The notes beneath the pieces were generated by a model, which was given only the letters and a program-made list of their open reading frames with translations, was not told where the DNA came from and did no database searches. Position numbers and translations under genes: made by a program. This document shows positions 21,560 to 28,847 of a DNA stretch of 30,932 nt, one piece after another (within the stretch, counting starts at the first letter, position 1; each line of letters begins with the position of its first letter). Source of the stretch: JAHFUI01 sp041485905 (GTDB taxonomy: Bacteria > Acidobacteriota > Vicinamibacteria > Vicinamibacterales > CAVVIG01); the NCBI GenBank assembly GCA_041485905.1, contig JBGPKK010000044.1, positions 1 to 30,932 on the forward strand. The letters are read 5' to 3'.

Positions 21560-23878
21560 ATGGCCTCCAGAATGTCGATCTCCAGGCGGGACTTCTTCAA
21601 GGACGCGGGCGGTCTGCTCGTCGGCTTCAGCCTGATCGATACGGCGATCGTCCCGCGATTACTTGCGGCGCCGCTGCAGGCGCCGACGTCGACGTTGCCA
21701 ACGGCGGGCGGCCGGCTCGATGCGTGGCTTCGGATCGATGGGGACGGCCTCGTGCACGTCTTCACCGGCAAAGTGGAAATCGGCATGGGCGTCGAGACCG
21801 CGCTCGCGCAGATCGTCGCCGAGGAGCTGGATGTCGCGCCCGATCGCGTGACGTTCGTGATGGGCGACACCTCGCGGACCGCGGATCAGGGCGGCGTCGG
21901 CGGCAGCACGTCGATCAGCCAGGGCGCCAGACCGCTGCGCAATGCCGCGGCGACCATCCGCGGCTTGTTATTGCAGCTGGCGTCGCGCCGGCTGAGCGCG
22001 CCGGTCGGCGATCTCGATGTGCATGACGGCATCGTGAGCATCAAGAGCGACCGTTCGAAGCGGGTCGCGTACGGCGAGCTGGCGGCCGGCGCCGATTTGA
22101 ACGACACGCTTAAGGTCTCGGGCCAGGGATTCGCGCTCAACGTTGAGGGGTCGGGCAAGCCGAAAGATCCCGCAACCTACACCGTGGTGGGATCCTCCCT
22201 GCCTCGAAAGGATATTCCGGCGAAGGTCTTCGGCCGCTTTGAATTCGTCACCGACGTGCGGGTGCCGAACATGCTCCACGGCCGCGTCATCAGGCCATCA
22301 GGCGTCGGCGCCAAGCTGATGAACGTCAACGAGGACGGCGTGAAAAACATCGGCGGGTTCGTAAAGACCGTCGTGAAAGGCAACTTCGTCGGTGTTGTGG
22401 CGGACACAGAGTGGGCGGCCATTCGTGCGGCCAAGGCGTTGAAGGTGGCGTGGAGCGCGCCGACCGCCGCCTTCACACCGCACACCGAGGTGTATCAGTA
22501 CATGCGCAGCGCCACGCCGAAGGCGACGAGAGAGACCGAGAAGCGCGGTGATGCCGCGGCCGCGCTCGCGAGCGCCGCCAGGAAGATCCAGGCCAGCTAC
22601 GACTTCCCGTTCCAGTCGCACGCGACGATGGGGCCCGGGTGCGCGGTCGCTGACGTCGGTGCGGACGGCGTGACGACGGTGTGGACCGGCGCCCAGAAAC
22701 CGCACGCGATGCAGCGTGCGTTCGCGGAGCTGCTTGGTGTGCCGCTCGACAAGATTCGGATCGTGTGGGTGGAAGACTCCGGATCGTACGGCCGGGCGGG
22801 ATTCGAAGACGTCGCCGCCGATGCGTTGCTGCTGTCGCAGGCGGCCGGCCGCCCGGTGCGCGTGCAGTGGACGCGCGACGACATGACGGCGTGGGGGCCG
22901 AAAGGGCCCGCGGTGGTGTGCGACTTGAGCGGCGGCCTCGACGCGCGGGGAGAGGTGACCGCCATCGAGTTCGCGTCGCGCGCGTTCTCGGGCAACGAGA
23001 TCGCCGCCGTGCCGGCGACGGCCGGCAACTATCTGGCGGCGCAGCTCGCCGGTACACCGCCCACCTACGGCGGCGACGAGTTCGCCGAGTGGGGCCGTCA
23101 GACGCCGGCGTACGTCTTCCCGAATCTCCACGCGTCCGCGCACATCGTGCCGAGCTTTGCCGCTGTCGCGTCGCCGCTGCGCGCGACGCATTTGCGGGAT
23201 CCGGAGGGGCCGGCGACGTCGTTTGCCGTCGAGTCGTTCATCGACGAGTTGGCCGCAGCCGCCGGTATCGACCCGATCGATTTTCGGATCAAGCACATCG
23301 AGGAGCCGCGGGCGCGAGCGGTGCTGACCGCGGCGGCCGAGAAAGCGGGCTGGGATGGTCGCCGCTCGCCCCGGTCAGAGAAGGTTGGCGCGGGCAGTGC
23401 CGCCGGCGACGTCGCCACCGGACGCGGCGCGTCGCTCGGGACGCGCAACGGCACGTATGTCGGCACGGTCGCCGAGGTCGAAGTCAATCGGCGGACCGGG
23501 GCGGTGCGCGTCACGCGCTTCGTGTGCGCGCACGACTGTGGGCTCGTCGTGAATCCCATGGGACTCCGGCGGACGATCGAAGCGAACCTCATTCAGTCGC
23601 TCAGCCGGACGATCAAGGAAGAGACGACATTCGACCGCAGCCGCGTGACGAGCGTCGACTGGGCGAGCTACCCGGTCGCCAGAGCGTCGGACATTCCGTC
23701 GGTCATCGACATCGTGCTGGTGAATCGCCCGGAGCTTCCGCCCGGCGGGGCGGGCGAACCGTCGAGCCGCGCCGTCGCGGCGGCGATTGGGAACGCCGTT
23801 TTCGACGCGACCGGCGTCCGGCTGCGTCAGGTCCCGTTCACTGCCGCGCGAGTGAAGGCAGCGCTCGGTCGGGGCTGA
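21560..23878 (+). CDS. Molybdopterin-binding subunit of a xanthine oxidase-family oxidoreductase (IorB type), Tat-exported
   Basis: A 772-residue large subunit. The N-terminus MASRMSISRRDFFKDAGG carries a twin-arginine signal (RR at 9-10). Features of the molybdenum domain include VFTGKVEIGMGVETALAQIV, DQGGVGGSTSISQGARPLRNAAA, SYGRAGFEDVAADALLLSQAAGRPVRVQWTRDDM and the C-terminal GGAGEPSSRAVAAAIGNAVFDATGVRL. GAGGAG lies 9 bases before ATG 21560. The usual third partner, a cytochrome c or FAD subunit, is not encoded alongside. The substrate is probably an N-heterocycle or aldehyde in the periplasm. In related enzymes the motif is usually YGRNG; here it is YGRAGFED. Confidence 0.9.
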   Translation: MASRMSISRRDFFKDAGGLLVGFSLIDTAIVPRLLAAPLQAPTSTLPTAGGRLDAWLRIDGDGLVHVFTGKVEIGMGVETALAQIVAEELDVAPDRVTFVMGDTSRTADQGGVGGSTSISQGARPLRNAAATIRGLLLQLASRRLSAPVGDLDVHDGIVSIKSDRSKRVAYGELAAGADLNDTLKVSGQGFALNVEGSGKPKDPATYTVVGSSLPRKDIPAKVFGRFEFVTDVRVPNMLHGRVIRPSGVGAKLMNVNEDGVKNIGGFVKTVVKGNFVGVVADTEWAAIRAAKALKVAWSAPTAAFTPHTEVYQYMRSATPKATRETEKRGDAAAALASAARKIQASYDFPFQSHATMGPGCAVADVGADGVTTVWTGAQKPHAMQRAFAELLGVPLDKIRIVWVEDSGSYGRAGFEDVAADALLLSQAAGRPVRVQWTRDDMTAWGPKGPAVVCDLSGGLDARGEVTAIEFASRAFSGNEIAAVPATAGNYLAAQLAGTPPTYGGDEFAEWGRQTPAYVFPNLHASAHIVPSFAAVASPLRATHLRDPEGPATSFAVESFIDELAAAAGIDPIDFRIKHIEEPRARAVLTAAAEKAGWDGRRSPRSEKVGAGSAAGDVATGRGASLGTRNGTYVGTVAEVEVNRRTGAVRVTRFVCAHDCGLVVNPMGLRRTIEANLIQSLSRTIKEETTFDRSRVTSVDWASYPVARASDIPSVIDIVLVNRPELPPGGAGEPSSRAVAAAIGNAVFDATGVRLRQVPFTAARVKAALGRG

Positions 23879-23893
23879 AGGGAACTTTTGTGG

Positions 23894-23913
23894 CGCAGGG
23901 CTTCAGCCCTGCG
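23894..23913. repeat. REP-like palindrome, copy 2
   Basis: Perfect 9-bp arms CGCAGGGCT and AGCCCTGCG around a 2-base centre, preceded by TTGTGG. It lies in the 43-bp gap between the convergent IorB-type and MmgE/PrpD genes, where it could act as a two-way terminator hairpin. Confidence 0.8.
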
Positions 23914-23921
23914 ATTCTTCG

Positions 23922-25403
23922 CTACGCAGCTCGCTGCAGGAACGGTCGAAGGGTTCGAACGTCTTTCACCGTGTCGAGTGTGAGCACGGTCTCGATGAGC
24001 CCGGCGGCGCGCGCGGCGCCGACGATCGGCGTCAGCAGGTCGCGGGCCTTGGCGACGACCTCCTCGCGCGTCATCGGGTTATCCGACGTCCCTCGCACCG
24101 CGGCGACGCGTTCCGTCAGGCGCGTCCCGTCGGTCAGGGTGACTTCGACGATCGCCTCTCGCCGCGGATACAACTTTTCCAGCCCCTCGTCCGGAACCAG
24201 CTGCACCTTCGCGCGCTGCCGGAGGATCGCGACATCCTGCATCCGCCCCTTGTCGTGCGCCGCGTTGAACGACGCAGTCCCGTCGACGAGCATGACGGCC
24301 ACCATGTGCTGCAGGCTGATGTCCGGCATCTCGCGGTTGTTCACCGTCCTGGCTTCGCTCGTCGCGACGCGCACCACCACCTGCCGGACTTGATCCGCGT
24401 TGAACGGACGCCGCTTTCTGATGATCTCGATCGCATCGAGCGGAGCCTGAATCGGCGATCCGACGGTCCACTTCTTGATGTTGGTCTGCGTGATCTCGTA
24501 CCGCTCGCCCAGCCTGTCCACCAGTAGCGCGGGGTCCGCCTTCGGTGCGAACGCCGTCAGAAAATTGTCGGGCCCCGACAGGATGTCCTCCACACCGGTG
24601 CCGCCCAGTTGAATCACCAGCACGGCGGAGACGCCGTTGCGCGCCGGGAAGCCGCCGAATACGAGCGATTTCTCGATGTGGTCGGTGTCGCGCTGCCAGG
24701 CGGCGACGCCAGACGCCTGTTGTGCGGCGTAATCGAGCACCCACCGCATCTGCTGTGCGTTGAGGCCCGCAGCGCACGCCGCGGCTGCGGCGGCGCCGAA
24801 ATCGCCGGCGATGCTGTGGGTGCTGTAGTGCGTTTCCATCTGAAACGGCAAGCCGCCGAGCGTCATCGTCACGCGTGGACCGATGTCGTAGCCGAGCGCG
24901 ACCGCGCGGAGCAGCCGCGCGCCGTCGACGCCGAACTGTTCGCCCGCGGCGAGGGCGGCCGGCACCACCGAGCAGCCCGGATGTGAATGTGACGGGGCGT
25001 GCGAATCGTCTGTCTCGTCCGCATGTGCCAGCATGCCGTTGGCGAGCGCCGCTTCGATAGGGCCGCACAACACATCGCACCCGGCGACGGTCGCGACGGG
25101 TTCTCCGGTGTGCGCCCGCGCCAGCGCAATCGCCACGCGCCCCGGAGGCAGCGTCGATCCCGAGACCATCGCCGCCAGTGTGTCGAGGATGTGATGTTTG
25201 GTGGCTTCGACGACGTCGCGCGGGAGATCGCGGGTGGCGGCGGCCGCCATGTAGGCGCTCAGCCGGCCGATCACCGGCGCCGTGTCAGTGGCCGCGCCAG
25301 CAGCGATGCGCCTGGGGAAGGCCGCAGCGGCGACGACCCCGCCGGCGGTCTGCAGGAGCGCCCGTCTCGTTATACCCTTCGCGTTCACGTGGCCCTTTCG
25401 CAC
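23922..25403 (-). CDS. MmgE/PrpD family protein with Tat signal
   Basis: A 493-residue protein. The N-terminus contains GITRRALLQTAGGVVAAAAFP, a twin-arginine signal, which is unusual for this mostly cytoplasmic family. The MmgE/PrpD domain follows: ILDTLAAMVSGSTLPPGR, EAALANGMLAHADETDDSHAPSHSHPG, ALGYDIGPRV and GVAAWQRDTDHIEKSLVFGG. The family includes 2-methylcitrate dehydratase and cis-aconitate decarboxylase; the substrate here is unknown. The start is GTG 25403; another GTG at 25388 with GAAAGG upstream is also possible and keeps the signal. It lies 27 bp after the truncated amidohydrolase. Confidence 0.88.
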   Translation of the reverse strand: MRKGHVNAKGITRRALLQTAGGVVAAAAFPRRIAAGAATDTAPVIGRLSAYMAAAATRDLPRDVVEATKHHILDTLAAMVSGSTLPPGRVAIALARAHTGEPVATVAGCDVLCGPIEAALANGMLAHADETDDSHAPSHSHPGCSVVPAALAAGEQFGVDGARLLRAVALGYDIGPRVTMTLGGLPFQMETHYSTHSIAGDFGAAAAAACAAGLNAQQMRWVLDYAAQQASGVAAWQRDTDHIEKSLVFGGFPARNGVSAVLVIQLGGTGVEDILSGPDNFLTAFAPKADPALLVDRLGERYEITQTNIKKWTVGSPIQAPLDAIEIIRKRRPFNADQVRQVVVRVATSEARTVNNREMPDISLQHMVAVMLVDGTASFNAAHDKGRMQDVAILRQRAKVQLVPDEGLEKLYPRREAIVEVTLTDGTRLTERVAAVRGTSDNPMTREEVVAKARDLLTPIVGAARAAGLIETVLTLDTVKDVRTLRPFLQRAA

Positions 25404-25430
25404 ACCTGATCGGCTGCGCCGCCAACCGGG

Positions 25431-25844
25431 TTATTTGAGATCGTTTCGTACGATGGCGGCCGTCGTGAAGCCTGCGTTGAGCGTCGTCTGTGCGTTGGCC
25501 GCGGCGACCAGCGTGCGGTACGACGAGGAACGTCCATCCTGCTGATCGTACAGGTGGACGTGCGTATCGATCATGCCCGGCAGCACGGTCACGCGGCTGA
25601 GATCGAGCACGGTTGCATCGGCGGGAATCGGGACGTCGGAGCCGGAGGCGGTGATTCGGTCGCCATCGATCAGCACGACCTGGTTGGCTTTGAGCGTCGC
25701 CGACTTGCCGTCGAACAGGTGACCGGCACGCACGGCGACCATGTGGCGGCGAGGCGCTGCGGACTGCGACCAGACGACCGTGGACGCCGCCGCGGCGATG
25801 GCGAGCGCGCCGGCGGCCGTTCTCAGCTTGCGCCTTCGATCCAT
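25431..25844 (-). pseudogene. Truncated amidohydrolase, N-terminal 137 residues only
   Basis: The ORF has a signal peptide (MDRRRKLRTAAGALAIAAAA), a normal amidohydrolase beta-domain (VAVRAGHLFDGKSATLKANQ, then RITASGSDVPIPADATVLDL), and the first metal motif GMIDTHVHLYD. It ends soon after the start of the barrel, at LNAGFTTAAIVRNDLK. Intact relatives of this imidazolonepropionase-like family have about 400-450 residues and further metal ligands. The missing part is not found in any frame downstream, because the MmgE/PrpD gene starts 27 bp later. A deletion that fused new sequence after GFTT is the simplest reading. It could still be expressed as a stable fragment, but not as an active hydrolase. 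A GTG at 25865 is an alternative start. Confidence 0.75.
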
Positions 25845-25881
25845 AAACGCTGCGAACGATACCACGCCGGGCTGCTGGTGG

Positions 25882-27480
25882 TCAGGCGACCGAGACGGTG
25901 TACTCCTCGAAGGTCCCCTTGAAGTCGTGAATCCCGCCGGGCTCGAAGTGCCACACCCGGGTCCCGACTTCCTCCATCACGTCCTGATCGTGTGTTGCGA
26001 TCAGCACCGTTCCCTGGAATCCCTGGAGCGCCACGTTGAGGGCGTTGATCGATTCGAGATCGAGGTGGTTGGTCGGCTCGTCGAGCACCAGCACGTTCGG
26101 TTTCAGCAGCATGATCCGGCAGAACAGCAACCGCGCCGTTTCGCCGCCGGACAGTGCCTCGGTCGGCTTCAGTCCCTCCTCGCCGCTGAAGAGCATCTGT
26201 CCGAGCAGACCGTGAATCTCCTGTCGAGAAACGGCGGGGTCGAACTGGTGCAACCATTCGACCGCAGTCATGCCTGGTTGAATCGCGCCTGTATGGTCCT
26301 GCGGGAAATAGCCGATGGATGTTTCGTGGCCCCAGCGGACCGTCCCTCGATCGATCTCGGCGCCGGACACGTCGGTCCCCTCGCTTTCCGCGAGCAGGGC
26401 CTTCAGCAGGGTGGTCTTGCCGAGCCCGTTGCGGCCGACGAGGACGATCTTTTCGCCGCGGTTCACAATGGCGCTGAAGTTCGACACGACGGCTGCGGCG
26501 CCGTGCGTCTTAGTCACGCCCGCGCATTCGAGCGCGACGCGGCCCGAGGGCCGGTTCATCGAGAACTTGATGTACGGCCGTTGAATGTTGGACCGCGCGA
26601 GATCGGTCGTCTGCAGCCGCTCCACTTCTTTGCGGCGCGACGTGACCTGGCTGGCGCGCGTGCCGGCGCCGAACCGCGCGATGAATTCGTTCAGCTGCGC
26701 GATCTTCTTCTCGCGCTGCTCGTTGTCCGACTCGATGCGCGAGCGGATTTGGGTCTTGGCGAGCACCATGTCGTCGTACCCGCCGGTGTAGGTGATGATG
26801 GTCTGGTAGTCGATATCAGCCGTGTGCGTGCAGACGGCGTTCAGAAAATGGCGGTCGTGCGAGATGACGATCAGTGTGCCGTCGTACCGCACCAGGAACT
26901 CGCGCAGCCAGTGGATCGAGTCGAGATCGAGGTGGTTGGTCGGTTCGTCGAGGAGCAGCGCCTGCGGCCTGCCGAAGAGCGCCTGCGCGAGCAGCACGCG
27001 CACCTTCTGGCCGCCCTGCAGCTCGGACATCGTCCGGTCGTGCAGCTCCTCGGCGATGTCGAGGCCCTGGAGCAGCACCGCAGCGTCGCTCTCCGCGGTG
27101 TACCCGTCTTCGTCACCGACGATCCCTTCGAGCTCGCCCAGACGCATGCCGTCCTGGTCGGTGAGATCACCCTTGGCGTGCAGCTGCTCACGCTCCTCGA
27201 GGGCGCTCCACAACCGCTGGTTGCCCATGACGACGGTGTCGATCGCGCGGAAGCCATCGAAGGCGAACTGGTCCTGCCGCAGGACGCCGACTTTGGCGGG
27301 CCTGGTGACGGTTCCCCGCTGCGGCACGAGCTCGCCGGTGAGCAATTTCATGAACGTCGACTTGCCGGCGCCATTGGGGCCCGTGAGGCCGTAGCGCCGG
27401 CCGGACGAAAACGTGGCGGTGACGTCCTCGAACAACACTTTCGAGGCGAACCGCATGGACACACCCTGCACGGAAATCAT
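25882..27480 (-). CDS. ybiT: ABC-F ATPase, YbiT type
   Basis: A 532-residue protein with two ABC nucleotide-binding domains and no membrane segment. Walker A motifs are GPNGAGKST (34-42) and GRNGLGKTT (near 348). The signature motifs are LQGGQ and LSGGE, and both Walker B regions end in LLLDEPTNHLDLDS or VLDEPTNHLDLES. The inter-domain linker (QIRSRIESDNEQREKKIAQLNEF) is the P-site tRNA interaction motif of ABC-F translation factors. The opening MISVQGVSMRFASKVLFEDV and VGVLRQDQFAFDGFRAIDTVVMG are close to E. coli YbiT. It acts on ribosomes in the cytoplasm; a resistance role is not indicated. Start ATG 27480, with a -10 box about 45 bases upstream. Confidence 0.92.
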   Translation of the reverse strand: MISVQGVSMRFASKVLFEDVTATFSSGRRYGLTGPNGAGKSTFMKLLTGELVPQRGTVTRPAKVGVLRQDQFAFDGFRAIDTVVMGNQRLWSALEEREQLHAKGDLTDQDGMRLGELEGIVGDEDGYTAESDAAVLLQGLDIAEELHDRTMSELQGGQKVRVLLAQALFGRPQALLLDEPTNHLDLDSIHWLREFLVRYDGTLIVISHDRHFLNAVCTHTADIDYQTIITYTGGYDDMVLAKTQIRSRIESDNEQREKKIAQLNEFIARFGAGTRASQVTSRRKEVERLQTTDLARSNIQRPYIKFSMNRPSGRVALECAGVTKTHGAAAVVSNFSAIVNRGEKIVLVGRNGLGKTTLLKALLAESEGTDVSGAEIDRGTVRWGHETSIGYFPQDHTGAIQPGMTAVEWLHQFDPAVSRQEIHGLLGQMLFSGEEGLKPTEALSGGETARLLFCRIMLLKPNVLVLDEPTNHLDLESINALNVALQGFQGTVLIATHDQDVMEEVGTRVWHFEPGGIHDFKGTFEEYTVSVA

Positions 27481-27523
27481 ATGGCTGAGATCTGGGCGAA
27501 AATCGTTGGTGAGCGAAACGACT

Positions 27524-27529
27524 ATTGTA
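27524..27529 (-). promoter_or_regulatory. Probable -10 box (TACAAT) for the ABC-F gene
   Basis: On the minus strand TACAAT is set in TACGGTACAATAGT, with an expected leader of about 37 bases to ATG 27480. The context is nearly the same as at the 18886 TATAGT box (TACGGTATAGTAGT). Confidence 0.45.
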
Positions 27530-27585
27530 CCGTACGACGGGCACCGATATGATCAGGACACCGGTTTCAACAACACGGAGGCAGC

Positions 27586-27642
27586 ATGTCCAAGGGTACA
27601 TCGATGAAGAAGGAACAGAAGAAGCCGAAGAAGAAGCGGTAG
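27586..27642 (+). CDS. 18-residue lysine-rich micro-ORF
   Basis: The whole product is MSKGTSMKKEQKKPKKKR, half of it lysine. CGGAGG lies 4-5 bases before ATG 27586, an excellent ribosome site for a high-GC genome, and a 13-bp terminator hairpin follows 38 bases after the stop. The opening MSKG....KE.KK.P resembles short lysine-rich hypothetical proteins in many bacteria, from memory. The combination of start signal, composition and terminator supports a real gene, though its length makes this uncertain. Confidence 0.5.
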   Translation: MSKGTSMKKEQKKPKKKR

Positions 27643-27679
27643 CGCGGCGGATCTGACTGCGAAGCCCACACGTAGACGA

Positions 27680-27708
27680 AATCGAGCGCGCGACACGCGC
27701 GCTCGATT
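27680..27708. terminator. Two-way terminator hairpin
   Basis: A perfect 13-bp stem with arms AATCGAGCGCGCG and CGCGCGCTCGATT and a 3-base ACA loop. It lies between the micro-ORF (stop 27642) and the convergent lipoprotein gene (stop 27720). T-tracts on both sides are short, so efficiency is uncertain. Confidence 0.75.
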
Positions 27709-27719
27709 CCACCCTTATC

Positions 27720-28595
27720 TCAATTGCCGACCTTGAGCGTCCTCGCGAGCACGCTCCCGTCTGTCTGCCTGGTGCCGACGCCCTCGACGGTGTCGCCGTT
27801 GTTGATGTCGGCGCAGGCCTTCCCGGTGAAGGCGGTGGCGGCGTTCGTTTTCACATATACGCCGCTGACCTTCAGCGTCGCCACGGGACACGTGCCGCCG
27901 GCGCCCTCAACCGTGCCGCTGAAGGTGACCGGTGGCGCGGCCGTCACCGCCATTCTGGTCGCGAGCACGCTCCCGTCCGTCTGCCTGGTGCCGACACCCT
28001 CGACGCTGTCGCCGTTGTTGATGTCGGCGCAGGCCTTCCCGGTAAACGTCGTGGCGGCGTCCGTCCGCACATACGCGCCCCTGACCTTGAGCGTCGCCAC
28101 CGGACACGTGCCGCCGGCGCCCTCAACCGTGCCGCTGATCGTGACAGCAATCGGCGTGTCGAGCGAGGCGGTCGTGCCGCTGACGGTGACGGAAATCTGC
28201 ACGCGGTCGTTTTCTGCGATCGCACCCAGTGGAAGCGAGGCGTCGATCCCCGGACCCGAAAAATTGAGAACGACCTGGCTCGGCGGGACGTTCGTCAATG
28301 TGAATGTGCCGCTCGAATCGACGGCGCCGGACACCGTCGTCCCGACAACAGTGACGATGACGCCGGCCATGTTCGAGGCGCGCCAGCCGGCAGTTGCCGC
28401 ACTCGACGCGCCGGACATGGTCCCGACGATGGTCGCGCCTGCCGATGCCGCTGCTGCGGGGGCGGCGGCCGCGATCTCCGGTGAGGTGCTGCTTGGCGCC
28501 GTCGGCGACCCGTGACCCCCGCAGGCGACTGCGCCTGTCAGGAACGCGAATGACAGAAGGAAGACGATTTTGAGACGATCGGTCGTCGTACGCAT
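27720..28595 (-). CDS. Putative lipoprotein with two tandem near-identical domains (DUF5666-like)
   Basis: A 291-residue exported protein. The signal region is MRTTTDRLKIVFLLSFAFLTGAVAC, with a plausible lipid-attached Cys at residue 25. A Ser/Ala/Pro-rich linker follows, then a beta-rich domain (residues about 55-150). Two copies of a 72-residue repeat come next (about 148-219 and 220-291). Each copy begins SGTVEGAGGTCPVATLKV and contains FTGKACADINNGD and VEGVGTRQTDGSVLA. The two Cys per copy (GTCP, KAC) may form a disulfide. The repeat resembles DUF5666-type beta-barrel domains of unknown function. ATG 28595 has only a weak ribosome site. Confidence 0.8.
   Translation of the reverse strand: MRTTTDRLKIVFLLSFAFLTGAVACGGHGSPTAPSSTSPEIAAAAPAAAASAGATIVGTMSGASSAATAGWRASNMAGVIVTVVGTTVSGAVDSSGTFTLTNVPPSQVVLNFSGPGIDASLPLGAIAENDRVQISVTVSGTTASLDTPIAVTISGTVEGAGGTCPVATLKVRGAYVRTDAATTFTGKACADINNGDSVEGVGTRQTDGSVLATRMAVTAAPPVTFSGTVEGAGGTCPVATLKVSGVYVKTNAATAFTGKACADINNGDTVEGVGTRQTDGSVLARTLKVGN
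27745..28145. repeat. 216-bp tandem duplication within the lipoprotein gene
   Basis: 27745-27929 and 27961-28145 are closely similar, with a constant 216-bp (72-codon) offset and no frame slips. Differences are scattered single bases. Confidence 0.85.
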
Positions 28596-28746
28596 GGCAG
28601 TTTCTCTCTCAGTGCTGGCTTGGGGTCAGCACCAACCGATGAGGGCAACTCGCGTACCGCTCAGCTCGAGCTGAAACGTTGTGTGGAATCAACGGGTTGC
28701 GGGAGGCCAACGGCGACGGACAACTCTGTGCTGACGTATTCGTAAT

Positions 28747-28793
28747 CTATTGGACCATTGTGTCTCCTATTGTCCGTCTATTGACTCCTATGG
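28747..28793 (+). promoter_or_regulatory. Phased CTATTG-like direct repeats upstream of the PQQ dehydrogenase
   Basis: CTATTG occurs at 28747, 28767 and 28778, with variants CATTG at 28756 and CTATGG at 28788, so most steps are 10-12 bp, close to one helical turn. The region is much richer in A and T than the rest of the window and lies 55-100 bases before the start codon. Such phased direct repeats are typical of activator sites, for example of OmpR/PhoB-type regulators. Confidence 0.45.
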
Positions 28794-28847
28794 CCATGTT
28801 TTTCACAGTGGTCGCGGATGACATCCTCAATATAAGTTGTGGGACCC

